From assembly GCF_049059935.1 (NCBI RefSeq), contig NZ_JBMGQR010000029.1, forward strand, positions 1 through 47,424: 47,424 nt of DNA. The letters run 5' to 3'. The stretch comes from JAURVT01 sp049059935 (GTDB lineage: Bacteria > Actinomycetota > Actinomycetes > Propionibacteriales > Nocardioidaceae). Below, piece after piece: positions 1 to 8,494 of this stretch. Under the pieces are notes generated by a model. It made no database searches. It saw only the letters and a list, made by a program, of their open reading frames with translations, and was not told the DNA's origin. Position numbers and translations under genes: made by a program. The first letter of the stretch is position 1. Every line of letters begins with the position of its first letter.

Positions 1-1
1 G

Positions 2-3000
2 GCCACCAGCTCCCTCGAGCTCGGCATCGACATGGGCGCGGTCGACCTCGTGATCCAGGTCGAGTCGCCGCCGTCGGTCGCCAGCGGGCTGCAGCGCGTG
101 GGCCGCGCCGGCCACCAGGTGGGCGAGACGTCCACCGGCGTCGTGTTCCCCAAGCACCGCGCCGACCTCCTGCAGGCCGCGGTCACCGTCGAGCGCATGC
201 GCGAGGGCGCCATCGAGTCACTGCGCGTGCCCGCCAACCCGCTCGACGTCCTCGCCCAGCAGACCGTCGCCGCCTGCGCGCTCGAGCCCGTCGACGTCGA
301 CGACTGGTACGCCGCCGTCCGCCGCACCGCCCCGTTCGGCAGCCTGCCGCGCTCGGCGTTCGACGCCACCCTCGACCTCCTGGCCGGCCGCTACCCCTCC
401 GACGAGTTCGCCGAGCTGCGCCCCCGCATCGTCTGGGACCGCGTCGGCGGCACCCTCACCGGACGCCCCGGCGCCCAGCGCCTGGCCGTCACCTCGGGCG
501 GCACCATCCCCGACCGCGGGCTGTTCGGCGTCTACATGGTCGGCGAGAAGGCCGCCCGCGTCGGCGAGCTCGACGAGGAGATGGTCTACGAGTCACGCGT
601 CGGCGACGTCTTCGCGCTCGGCGCCACCAGCTGGCGCATCGAGGACATCACGCACGACCGCGTGCTCGTCAGCCCCGCCTACGGCCAGCCCGGCAAGCTG
701 CCGTTCTGGAAGGGCGACAGCCTCGGACGCCCCTACGAGCTCGGCCGGGCGGTCGGCGCGTTCACCCGCACCCTCACCGGCGCCACCCCCGACGACGCCC
801 GCACCCGCTGCCTCGACGCCGGGCTCGACGCGTGGGCCACCGACAACCTGCTCTCGTTCGTCGGCGAGCAGCACGAGGCCACCGGCCACGTCCCCCACGA
901 CCAGCTGCTGCTGCTCGAGCGGTTCCGCGACGAGCTCGGCGACTGGCGCCTGGTCCTCCACTCCCCCTTCGGCATGCAGGTGCACGCCCCCTGGGCGCTG
1001 GCCATCGGCGCCCGCATCCGCGAGCGCTTCGGCACCGACGGTGCGTCCATGGCCTCCGACGACGGCATCGTCGTCCGGCTCCCCGACACCGACGACGAGC
1101 CGCCCGGCGCCGACCTGTTCGTGCTCGAGCCCGACGAGGTCGACCAGGTCGTCACCGACGAGGTCGGCGGGTCGGCCCTGTTCGCGTCCCGCTTCCGCGA
1201 GTGCGCCGCCCGGGCGCTGCTGCTGCCGCGCCGCAACCCCGGCAAGCGGTCGCCGCTGTGGCAGCAGCGCCAGCGGTCGGCCGCCCTGCTCGAGGTGGCC
1301 CGCAAGTACCCGAGCTTCCCGATCGTGCTCGAGGCCGTGCGCGAGTGCCTGCAGGACGTCTACGACGTGCCGGCGCTGGTGTCGCTGATGGACGACGTCG
1401 CCGCGCGACGCGTGCGCGTCGTCGAGATCACCACCCAGCAGCCGTCGCCGTTCGCGCGGTCGCTGCTGTTCGGCTACGTGGCCGCGTTCCTCTACGAGGG
1501 CGACAGCCCGCTCGCCGAGCGTCGGGCCGCGGCGCTCTCGCTCGACACCTCGCTGCTGTCCGAGCTGCTCGGACGCGCCGAGCTGCGCGACCTGCTCGAC
1601 CCCACCGTGCTCGCCGACACCGAGTCCGAGCTGCAGCGCCTCGCCGACGACCGCAAGGCCAAGGGGGTCGAGGGCGTCGCCGACCTGCTCCGCGTCCTCG
1701 GCCCGCTCTCCACCGAGGAGGTCGAGGCCCGCATCACCGAGCCCGCCCAGGCCTCGGCGTGGCTCGTCGACCTCACCCAGGACCGTCGCGCGCTGCGCGT
1801 CTCGTTCGCCGACCGGCAGTGGTGGGTCGCGGTCGAGGACGCCGCCCGCCTGCGCGACGCGCTCGGCGTCCCCATCCCCATGGGCACGCCCGACGCGTTC
1901 GTCATGCCCGTCGACGACCCCCTCGGCGACCTCGTCAGCCGCTTCGCCCGCACCCACGGCCCGTTCGTCACCACCGACGTCGCGGCGCGGCTGGGGCTCG
2001 GCGTGGCCGTCGTGCACGACGTGCTGGTGCGCCTGTCCGGAGCCGGACGCATCGTCGAGGGCGAGTTCCGTCCCGGGGCGCAGGGCGCCGAGTGGTGCGA
2101 CGCCGAGGTGCTCCGACGCGTCCGGCGCCGCTCGCTCGCCGCGCTGCGGCACGAGGTCGAGCCCGTCGAGGTCTCCACGCTCGGGCGCTTCCTGCCCAGC
2201 TGGCAGCACGTGGGCGGCCGCCTGCGCGGCGTCGACGGCGTCGTCACCGTCATCGAGCAGCTCGCCGGGGTGCCGGTACCGGCGTCGGCGCTCGAGCCGC
2301 TCGTGCTGCGCTCGCGCGTCATCGACTACGCGCCGTCGATGCTGGACGAGCTCACCTCCACCGGCGAGGTGGTGTGGGCCGGTTCGGGCTCGCTGCCCGG
2401 CAACGACGGCTGGGTGGGCCTGCACCTGGCCGACACCGTCGACCTCACCGTGCCCGACGCCGCCCCGCACGACCTCGACCCGCTCGAGACCACCGTCCTG
2501 GAGGCGATGGCCGGTGGCGGCGCCTACTTCTTCCGCACGCTGTCGGACGCCGTGGGCTCGACGGACGACCAGGCCCTCGCCGCGGCCCTGTGGCAGCTGG
2601 TCTGGGCCGGTCACCTCACCAACGACACCCTCGCGCCGCTGCGGGCCCTGATCGGGGCGGGCCGCACCGCCCACCGCTCCAAGGCCGCCACCCCGCGCAG
2701 CCGGTCGGTCCGCGGACGCCGTCCGATGCGGCCCGGTCGGCCCAGCATGCCGTCGCGCACGGGCCCACCCGCCGTCGCCGGACGCTGGTCGCTGCTGGAG
2801 CGACCCGTCGTCGACGTCACCGTCCGCGCGGCCGCGATGGGAGAGCTGCTGCTCGACCGCTACGGCGTCGTCACCCGCGGATCGGTGCAGGCCGAGCACG
2901 TGCCGGGCGGCTTCCAGGCCATCTACAAGGTGCTCAGCGGCTTCGAGGACGCCGGCCAGTGCCGCCGCGGCTACTTCGTCGACTCCCTCGGTGCCGCCCA

Positions 3001-3439
3001 GTTCGCCACCGCCGGTGCCGTCGACCGCCTGCGGTCGCACTCCCGCCAGGACGGCCAGCAGACCGAGACCACCGCCCCCTCGGCCCTGACGCTCGCCGCC
3101 ACCGACCCCGCCAACCCCTACGGCGCCGCCCTCCCGTGGCCCGAGCCGGCCGGCACGCACCGCCCCGGGCGCAAGGCGGGCGCCCTGGTCGTGCTCGTCG
3201 ACGGCGACCTCGCGCTCTACGTCGAGCGGGGCGGCAAGACGCTGCTCACCTTCCTCGACGACACCGACCGCCTGCAGCCGGCCGTCGACGCCCTGGCCCT
3301 GGCCGTCCGCGACGGCGCCCTGGGTCGTCTCACCGTCGAGAAGGCCGACGGGGCGCAGGTGCTGGGCACCCCGCTGGCCGACGCCCTCGAGCAGGCCGGG
3401 TTCCACGCCACCCCGCGCGGCCTGCGGATCCGGTCGTGA
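2..3439 (+). CDS. lhr: Lhr-family ATP-dependent helicase, C-terminal part (5' end outside window)
   Basis: This is a superfamily 2 DNA helicase of the Lhr type, implicated in DNA repair. The reading frame is open from base 2, so about 370-400 N-terminal residues (the Walker A and DEAH region) lie outside the window and 1145 residues remain. The fragment starts inside motif V (ATSSLELGID) and motif VI follows at fragment residues 31-38 (QRVGRAGH). Next come the winged-helix/beta-barrel part and the very long C-terminal domain typical of Lhr, which is about 1500 residues in actinobacteria. A Ser/Arg/Pro-rich linker lies near 2690-2780. The stop codon is 3 nt before the next gene, a Nei glycosylase, and lhr and nei are also neighbours in mycobacteria. 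Identity is firm; the exact repair role is not. Confidence 0.93.
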   Translation, partial: ATSSLELGIDMGAVDLVIQVESPPSVASGLQRVGRAGHQVGETSTGVVFPKHRADLLQAAVTVERMREGAIESLRVPANPLDVLAQQTVAACALEPVDVDDWYAAVRRTAPFGSLPRSAFDATLDLLAGRYPSDEFAELRPRIVWDRVGGTLTGRPGAQRLAVTSGGTIPDRGLFGVYMVGEKAARVGELDEEMVYESRVGDVFALGATSWRIEDITHDRVLVSPAYGQPGKLPFWKGDSLGRPYELGRAVGAFTRTLTGATPDDARTRCLDAGLDAWATDNLLSFVGEQHEATGHVPHDQLLLLERFRDELGDWRLVLHSPFGMQVHAPWALAIGARIRERFGTDGASMASDDGIVVRLPDTDDEPPGADLFVLEPDEVDQVVTDEVGGSALFASRFRECAARALLLPRRNPGKRSPLWQQRQRSAALLEVARKYPSFPIVLEAVRECLQDVYDVPALVSLMDDVAARRVRVVEITTQQPSPFARSLLFGYVAAFLYEGDSPLAERRAAALSLDTSLLSELLGRAELRDLLDPTVLADTESELQRLADDRKAKGVEGVADLLRVLGPLSTEEVEARITEPAQASAWLVDLTQDRRALRVSFADRQWWVAVEDAARLRDALGVPIPMGTPDAFVMPVDDPLGDLVSRFARTHGPFVTTDVAARLGLGVAVVHDVLVRLSGAGRIVEGEFRPGAQGAEWCDAEVLRRVRRRSLAALRHEVEPVEVSTLGRFLPSWQHVGGRLRGVDGVVTVIEQLAGVPVPASALEPLVLRSRVIDYAPSMLDELTSTGEVVWAGSGSLPGNDGWVGLHLADTVDLTVPDAAPHDLDPLETTVLEAMAGGGAYFFRTLSDAVGSTDDQALAAALWQLVWAGHLTNDTLAPLRALIGAGRTAHRSKAATPRSRSVRGRRPMRPGRPSMPSRTGPPAVAGRWSLLERPVVDVTVRAAAMGELLLDRYGVVTRGSVQAEHVPGGFQAIYKVLSGFEDAGQCRRGYFVDSLGAAQFATAGAVDRLRSHSRQDGQQTETTAPSALTLAATDPANPYGAALPWPEPAGTHRPGRKAGALVVLVDGDLALYVERGGKTLLTFLDDTDRLQPAVDALALAVRDGALGRLTVEKADGAQVLGTPLADALEQAGFHATPRGLRIRS

Positions 3440-3442
3440 CCG

Positions 3443-4228
3443 GTGCCTGAGGGCGACACCGTCTACCGCGCCGCGCAGAACCTCGCCGCGGCGCTGGACG
3501 GCGAGGTGCTGGTCAAGACCGACTTCCGGGTGCCGCAGCTGGCCGTCACCGACCTGTCGGGGCGCACGATCGAGTCGGTGCGCAGCCGCGGCAAGCACCT
3601 GCTGATGGACCTCGGCGACCACGTCGTCCACTCGCACCTGAAGATGGACGGCTCCTGGCACCTGTACACGCCGCAGAGCACGTGGAAGCGGCCCGCCCAC
3701 CAGGCGCGCGTGGTGCTCAGCACCGCCGACCGGGTCGCCGTCGGCTTCCTGCTGGGCGTCCTCGAGGTCTGGACGGCCGACGAGGCCGCCACCGCCCTCG
3801 ACTACCTGGGCCCCGACCTGCTCGGCCCGGACTGGGACGCCGACGCGGCCGTCGCGGCGGTCGCGTCCGACCCCGACCGCGGGGTGGCGATGGCGCTGCT
3901 CGACCAGCGCAACCTCGCCGGCGTGGGCAACGTGTACGCCAACGAGCTGTGCTTCGTCGCCGGGCTCCACCCGGAGGCACCGGTCTCGGCGATCGCCGAC
4001 GTCCCACGGCTGATCGACCGCACGTCGCGGCTGCTCAACGCCAACTCGCGCCGCGCCATGCGCTGCACCACCGGCGACCTGCGGGCCGGGCACGAGCTGT
4101 GGGTCTACGGACGATCGGGGCGTCCGTGCCGGCGCTGCGGCACCCGGATCGCCAAGGGCGAGATCGGCGAGGACCCGCTGATGATGCGCGTCAGCTTCTG
4201 GTGCCCCCGCTGCCAGCCCGCCCCGTAG
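3443..4228 (+). CDS. nei: Endonuclease VIII-type DNA glycosylase/AP lyase (Fpg/Nei family)
   Basis: This base-excision repair enzyme removes oxidised bases and cleaves abasic sites. After the GTG start the protein begins MPEGDTVYR, giving the catalytic N-terminal Pro and the following Glu of the family. The H2TH region (NLAGVGNVYANE) is near residue 155. A C-terminal zinc finger has Cys229, Cys232, Cys254 and Cys257. The length of 261 residues is normal. The PEGDTV start is of the Nei rather than the Fpg type. The gene begins 3 nt after lhr and is probably translationally coupled to it, forming a two-gene repair unit. Its 3' end meets a convergent regulator gene. Confidence 0.93.
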   Translation: MPEGDTVYRAAQNLAAALDGEVLVKTDFRVPQLAVTDLSGRTIESVRSRGKHLLMDLGDHVVHSHLKMDGSWHLYTPQSTWKRPAHQARVVLSTADRVAVGFLLGVLEVWTADEAATALDYLGPDLLGPDWDADAAVAAVASDPDRGVAMALLDQRNLAGVGNVYANELCFVAGLHPEAPVSAIADVPRLIDRTSRLLNANSRRAMRCTTGDLRAGHELWVYGRSGRPCRRCGTRIAKGEIGEDPLMMRVSFWCPRCQPAP

Positions 4229-4242
4229 CGGTCGACGACCGC
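4228..4242. terminator. Short hairpin at the nei 3' end
   Basis: A 6-bp stem (GCGGTC/GACCGC) with a 3-nt loop starts on the last base of the nei stop codon, in the gap between convergent genes. There is no T tract, so it is only a weak candidate for a terminator. Confidence 0.25.
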
Positions 4243-4273
4243 GTGCCGTCAGGCGGGATGCCGGGGCGTGCGG

Positions 4274-5458
4274 CTACGGCTCGTGCCTGGACACCAGGCC
4301 GTTGCGGACGGCGACGGCCACGGCCTCGACCCGCGAGTGGGCGCCGAGCTTGGAGAGCACGGCGCGGACGTGGGTGCGGACGGTGGTGATGCTGATGCCC
4401 ATCGAGTCGGCCATGACCGAGGTGCTCTGGCCGGCGCACATGCGGGCCAGGGTCTCGCGCTCGCGACTGGTGAGGGTGGGCATGCCGCCGTCGAGCTCGC
4501 GGGGCCCCGGCGTGGTGAGGGCGACCATCGAGCGCTCGCCGGCGCTGCGTCCGCCGCGGGCGTCGACCGCCGCACGGGTCGAGGGGTCGAGGCGCGCCTC
4601 GCGGGCGCGGTGCAGCGACTCGGCCACCAGGGCCGCCGGGTCGCCGTGGTTGCCCTCGGCGTAGGCCGAGGCCACGCCGCTGCCGATGCGGATGGTGTCG
4701 CCGCCGACCGAGAACGGCTCGCCGATCGTGCGCGAGATGCGCGCGATGACGATGTCGAGGTCGAGGGGCGTGCGCACCTCGACCAGGACGGCGATCTGGT
4801 GCTCGGCCACCTGGACGACCGAGTCTCCCGAGCGGGCGACGCTCGAGATGCGCGCCGCCGCGTGCGTGTAGGACTCGCGCAGCTTGTCGGCCAGCGTCGG
4901 GTCCTGGCTGGCGGACTCCTCGGCCCGCTTGAGGTCGACGCCCACCACCCCCACGACACCGGACTGACGCGACAGGCGCGTCATCGAGTAGCGCACCCGC
5001 TCCACGAAGTCGTCGAGGTCGTTCTGTCGTCGCTGGTCGTTCATCGCAGCCCCCTCGCTCACGCTCGCGATCCTGATGATGCCGTAGTCGGACTCGGGCC
5101 CGTCGCCGGCGCGGACCATGTCCCACCGGACGGGTCCGGTGGCGCGGGAGATCCCGGCGGGCATCGGGACGGTGCCCGTGTGGTCCGCGAGGTGCTCCAG
5201 CATCTGGTCCACGGCCTCGACGTGCTCCTCCGGCGCATGGTTGCGCACGAGGTCGCCGGGACGAACCGTCCACGCGGCACCGCGTCGGTTGCTCCACCGC
5301 ACCCGGCCCCGGTGGCCGGGGCGCAGGTCGACCACGGCGATCGGGTCGCGGGTGTCGCGGCTCACGCGCTCGAGAACACCCGCCAGGGCCCGCTCGACCA
5401 TGGGCCGCGCAGCCACGGGCTCGCGGCGGCGTGAGTCAACTGCATCAGGTCGCACCAT
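4274..5458 (-). CDS. LuxR-type transcriptional regulator with PAS-like and degenerate GGDEF-like domains
   Basis: This is a predicted cytoplasmic DNA-binding regulator of about 394 residues. The C-terminal ~65 residues form a LuxR/GerE helix-turn-helix (LTSRERETLARMCAGQST, then TTVRTHVRAVLSKLGAHSR). The middle, about residues 140-290, has the layout of a GGDEF domain (VVGVDLKRAEE, later IGSGVASAYAEG), but the GGDEF signature is replaced by VAEHQ, so diguanylate cyclase activity is unlikely. The N-terminus resembles a small PAS-like sensor. No Shine-Dalgarno sequence precedes the start. GTG 5461, ATG 5458 and GTG 5455 are all possible, and CACAAT ending 6 nt before GTG 5455 would fit a leaderless message. 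The gene lies 51 nt downstream of clgR on the same strand. Confidence 0.7.
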   Translation of the reverse strand: MVRPDAVDSRRREPVAARPMVERALAGVLERVSRDTRDPIAVVDLRPGHRGRVRWSNRRGAAWTVRPGDLVRNHAPEEHVEAVDQMLEHLADHTGTVPMPAGISRATGPVRWDMVRAGDGPESDYGIIRIASVSEGAAMNDQRRQNDLDDFVERVRYSMTRLSRQSGVVGVVGVDLKRAEESASQDPTLADKLRESYTHAAARISSVARSGDSVVQVAEHQIAVLVEVRTPLDLDIVIARISRTIGEPFSVGGDTIRIGSGVASAYAEGNHGDPAALVAESLHRAREARLDPSTRAAVDARGGRSAGERSMVALTTPGPRELDGGMPTLTSRERETLARMCAGQSTSVMADSMGISITTVRTHVRAVLSKLGAHSRVEAVAVAVRNGLVSRHEP

Positions 5459-5512
5459 CACATTGTGTCAGTTTTCACGCTGGAACGTCTTCAAACCCGC
5501 CGGAGGGGACGA

Positions 5513-5806
5513 TCAAGCAGCGTAGGCCGGTGCCGTCCCGGTGGAGGAGGACACCTCGGACAGGGCGGTCGCTTCATCGACCTCGAGCAGCACACCGACG
5601 TCGCGGAGGACCTGCGAGAGCGGGACGCCGAGGGCTCCGCAGAGCGAGGCCAGCAGCTCCGACGAGGGCTCCTTCTGGCCGCGCTCGACCTCGGAGATGT
5701 AGCCCAGGCTCACTCGTGCGCGCGAGGACACCTCGCGCATGGTGAGCCCCTGGGCGAGCCGACGCTGCCGGAGCACGTCGCCCACCAGCTGGCGCAGCAG
5801 CACCAT
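5513..5806 (-). CDS. clgR: ClgR-type XRE-family transcriptional regulator
   Basis: This 97-residue regulator has one XRE helix-turn-helix (about residues 8-62, with SLGYISEVERGQKEPSSELL) closely matching ClgR, the actinobacterial activator of clp protease and stress genes. Start ATG 5806 is chosen over an upstream in-frame start at 5845 because GGGAGGAG lies 6 nt before it and the protein then begins as ClgR proteins do. The C-terminus ends AYAA, resembling the Ala-Ala tail through which Streptomyces ClgR is degraded by Clp. Its position after pgsA and cinA in the ftsK neighbourhood matches other actinobacteria. Confidence 0.88.
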   Translation of the reverse strand: MVLLRQLVGDVLRQRRLAQGLTMREVSSRARVSLGYISEVERGQKEPSSELLASLCGALGVPLSQVLRDVGVLLEVDEATALSEVSSSTGTAPAYAA

Positions 5807-5899
5807 GGCACTCCTCCCTCGGGCCGTCGACAGGACGGCCATCATCTCACCAACACCGCGCCTGCGCTGCTTCTTCCGGCGGGCCCGACGACGGCCCGC

Positions 5900-6367
5900 T
5901 CAGCGCTGGACGGCGCGGGCGAGGAGCGCGAGCGCCTCGCGCACGGCTGCGGCGCGCACCGCGGCGCGGTCGCCGTCGAGGTCGAGGCGCTCGACGGCGG
6001 TGCCGGTGGGCGTCGCGACGGCGACGTAGACGGTGCCCGGCGGGTGTCCCTCGCTCGGGTCGGGCCCGGCGACGCCCGTGGTGGACAGGCCGAAGGTCGC
6101 GCCGAGGCGGTCGCGGACGCCGACGGCCATCTGCCGGGCGGTGCCGGCGTCGACGGTGCCGGCGCGCTCGAGGTGCGCCGGGTCGACGCCGAGCAGGGTC
6201 GCCTTGAGGTCGGGCGCGTAGGCGACCACTCCCCCGCGGACCACGTCGGACGCACCGGGCACGGCGACGAGGTCGGCGACCACCAGCCCACCGGTCAGCG
6301 ACTCGGCGACGGCCACGGTGGAGCCGGCCTCGCGGAGTGCGTCGACCACGGTCGACGACGTGGTCAT
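5900..6367 (-). CDS. cinA: CinA C-terminal family protein (nicotinamide-nucleotide amidase)
   Basis: This 155-residue protein is only the CinA C-terminal (PncC) domain, which deamidates NMN to nicotinate mononucleotide in pyridine nucleotide salvage. Visible family motifs are VAVAESLTGGLV near the N-terminus, GGVVAYAPDLK, and the central LSTTGVAGPDPSEG. Start ATG 6367 overlaps the pgsA stop by 4 nt (ATGA), which marks translational coupling. A longer in-frame extension upstream is antisense-like noise inside pgsA. The 93 nt between this gene and clgR must carry the clgR ribosome binding site and perhaps a clgR promoter. Confidence 0.88.
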   Translation of the reverse strand: MTTSSTVVDALREAGSTVAVAESLTGGLVVADLVAVPGASDVVRGGVVAYAPDLKATLLGVDPAHLERAGTVDAGTARQMAVGVRDRLGATFGLSTTGVAGPDPSEGHPPGTVYVAVATPTGTAVERLDLDGDRAAVRAAAVREALALLARAVQR

Positions 6368-6990
6368 GCCGCCGCCCGGGCCTCTCGCCGCATCCGGACC
6401 GCCTGCATCACGTAGTCGACGGCCGTGACCACCGTGACGACCACGGCGAGCACCATCGCGACGTGCGTGACCCAGAGCAGGATCGTGGACAGCGTGCCGC
6501 CCCAGAGCTCGAACGGCAGCAGGTAGCCACCGAGGGCCACCGACTGCAGCGTGGTCTTGATCTTGCCCCCGCGGCTCGCGGGCATGACGCCGTAGCGGAT
6601 GACCACGAAGCGCATCAGCGTGATGCCCCACTCGCGCACGAGCACGACGATCGTGACCCACCACCAGAGCACGCCGATGATCGACAGGCCGACGAAGGCC
6701 ATGCCGGTGAGCGCCTTGTCGGCGATCGGGTCGGCGATCTTGCCGAAGTTGGTCACCAGGCCCCGGCTGCGGGCGATCTCGCCGTCGATGCGGTCGGTGA
6801 TCATCGCGAGCGCGAACACCACGAAGGCGACGACGCGCAGCGTGGTGTCCTGCCCGTCGTCCATGAGCAGCACCCAGGCGAACAGCGGGACGAGCGCGAT
6901 GCGCAGGACCGTCAGGGCGTTGGCGATGTTGAGGTTGCTCACCGGGGGCTTCTCGGCGACGCCGGTGCCGTCCGCGGCCGGCTCAGCCAT
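6364..6990 (-). CDS. pgsA: CDP-diacylglycerol--glycerol-3-phosphate 3-phosphatidyltransferase
   Basis: This integral membrane enzyme makes phosphatidylglycerol phosphate from CDP-diacylglycerol and glycerol-3-phosphate. The CDP-alcohol phosphotransferase signature is complete: D66-x2-D69-G70-x2-A73-R74-x8-G83-x3-D87-x3-D91. Several hydrophobic segments follow, and the length is 208 residues. The start has an upstream GAAGGGAA ribosome binding site, and the coding region overlaps the end of rimO by 8 nt. The order rimO-pgsA-cinA-clgR is a conserved actinobacterial operon. A related CDP-alcohol transferase specificity (for example inositol phosphate) is less likely in this context. Confidence 0.92.
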   Translation of the reverse strand: MAEPAADGTGVAEKPPVSNLNIANALTVLRIALVPLFAWVLLMDDGQDTTLRVVAFVVFALAMITDRIDGEIARSRGLVTNFGKIADPIADKALTGMAFVGLSIIGVLWWWVTIVVLVREWGITLMRFVVIRYGVMPASRGGKIKTTLQSVALGGYLLPFELWGGTLSTILLWVTHVAMVLAVVVTVVTAVDYVMQAVRMRREARAAA

Positions 6991-8449
6991 GGTGGTTCCC
7001 TTCGGCGACGGGCTCGGCCACGAGGTCGATGCCGTCGTGGCCGGTGACGATCGCGGCCACCATAGCGCCCACCTGCGGGGACTCGCCCGACGTGACGATC
7101 CGGACGCACCCGTCGACCTCGGGGCCCTGGTGGGCGGCCCGGCCGACGACGCCGTCGGCGACGTCCTCGACGAGCACCTCGACGACCTCGCCGACGCGCT
7201 CCTCCGCGCGCTGGTCGGTGAGCTCCTCGACCAGGCGGCTGACGTGGTCGACGCGCGCGAGCACCTCGTCCTCGTCGTGCTTGCCGTCGAGGTCGGCCGC
7301 GGCGGTGCCGTCCTCGTCGGAGTAGCCGAAGACGCCGGTGGCGTCGAGGCGCGCGGCGACCAGGAAGTCGCAGAGGATCTCGAGGTCCTCCTCGGTCTCG
7401 CCGGGGAAGCCGACGATGACGTTGCTGCGGATGCCGGCCAGCGGGTCGTGCGAGCGCACCTGGTCGAGCAGGCCGAGGAACCGCTCGGGGTCGCCGAAGC
7501 GGCGCATCCGGCGCAGCACCGGCGCCGACGCGTGCTGGAAGGACAGGTCGAAGTACGACGCGACGCCTGGCGTGGTGGCCATGACCTCGACCAGGCCCGG
7601 ACGCGTCTCGGCGGGCTGCAGGTACGAGACGCGCACGCGCTCGACGCCCGGGACGGCCGTCAGCTCGGGCAGCATCGTCTCGAGCAGGCGCAGGTCGCCG
7701 AGGTCCTTGCCGTACGAGGTGGAGTTCTCGCTGACCAGGAACAGCTCCTTGGCCCCCTGCGAGGCGAGCCAGCGGGCGTCGTCCAGCACGTCGGTGGGGC
7801 GCCGCGAGACGAACGAGCCGCGGAACGCCGGGATGGCGCAGAAGGTGCAGCGGCGGTCGCAGCCCGAGGCGAGCTTGAGCGGGGCCATCGGGCCGTCGGT
7901 GAGGCGCATGCGCGCGGCCGACGGACCGCCGGCCGGGACGATGCCCGCGGGCAGGTCGGGCTCGGCGACGCGGTGCCCGGGCACGACGGCGGTCGCCGCC
8001 GCGCGCTCGACGGGCGTGATGGGCAGCAGGGTGCGGCGGTCGACGGGCACGTGCGGCTTGGGCGCGTCGCCGGCCAGGATGCGGCGCAGGCGGTCGCCGA
8101 TGTCGGGGTAGCTGTCGAAGCCGAGGATCGCGTCGGCCTCGGGCAGCGCGTCGGCGAGCTCGTTGCCGTACCGCTCGGCCATGCAGCCGACGGCGACGAC
8201 GGCGCGCGCCTTGCCGTCCTTGAGGTCGGCGGCGGCCAGGACGGTGTCGACCGAGTCCTTCTTGGCGGCCTCGACGAAGCCGCAGGTGTTGACCACGACC
8301 GTCTCGGCGTCGGCAGGATCGGCGACCAGGACGAACCCGTCACCGGCCAGGCGGGCGGCGAGCTCCTCGGAGTCGACCTCGTTGCGGGCGCAGCCCAGCG
8401 TGACCAGCGCGACGCTGGTGGGGGCGGTGGCGTTCTCGGTGGCAGTCAT
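6983..8449 (-). CDS. rimO: Ribosomal protein S12 methylthiotransferase
   Basis: This radical SAM enzyme adds a methylthio group to an aspartate of ribosomal protein S12. It carries the N-terminal UPF0004 domain (TLGCARNEVDSEEL with Cys20, and VVNTCGF), the radical SAM cluster motif Cys197-x3-Cys201-x2-Cys204 (CDRRCTFC), and a C-terminal TRAM domain. The protein has 488 residues from ATG 8449; an in-frame start at 8479 adds only non-conserved residues. TATCCT lies 9 nt before ATG 8449 and may be a -10 element for a message with a very short leader. It is the first gene of the rimO-pgsA-cinA-clgR set. Confidence 0.94.
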   Translation of the reverse strand: MTATENATAPTSVALVTLGCARNEVDSEELAARLAGDGFVLVADPADAETVVVNTCGFVEAAKKDSVDTVLAAADLKDGKARAVVAVGCMAERYGNELADALPEADAILGFDSYPDIGDRLRRILAGDAPKPHVPVDRRTLLPITPVERAAATAVVPGHRVAEPDLPAGIVPAGGPSAARMRLTDGPMAPLKLASGCDRRCTFCAIPAFRGSFVSRRPTDVLDDARWLASQGAKELFLVSENSTSYGKDLGDLRLLETMLPELTAVPGVERVRVSYLQPAETRPGLVEVMATTPGVASYFDLSFQHASAPVLRRMRRFGDPERFLGLLDQVRSHDPLAGIRSNVIVGFPGETEEDLEILCDFLVAARLDATGVFGYSDEDGTAAADLDGKHDEDEVLARVDHVSRLVEELTDQRAEERVGEVVEVLVEDVADGVVGRAAHQGPEVDGCVRIVTSGESPQVGAMVAAIVTGHDGIDLVAEPVAEGNHHG

Positions 8450-8494
8450 GCGACCACCAGGATAGGTGGCCGCCCGCAACCGACCGGTCTCAGG

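Noticed and set aside
593..4093. A 1166-codon open frame on the - strand opposite lhr and nei
   Set aside because: It is a GC-skew shadow. Its Gly/Val/Arg/Asp/Gln-rich product has no domain, while the + strand carries clear Lhr and Nei motifs.
4274..5458. Active diguanylate cyclase
   Set aside because: The GGDEF signature is replaced by VAEHQ and the usual metal-binding residues are not evident.
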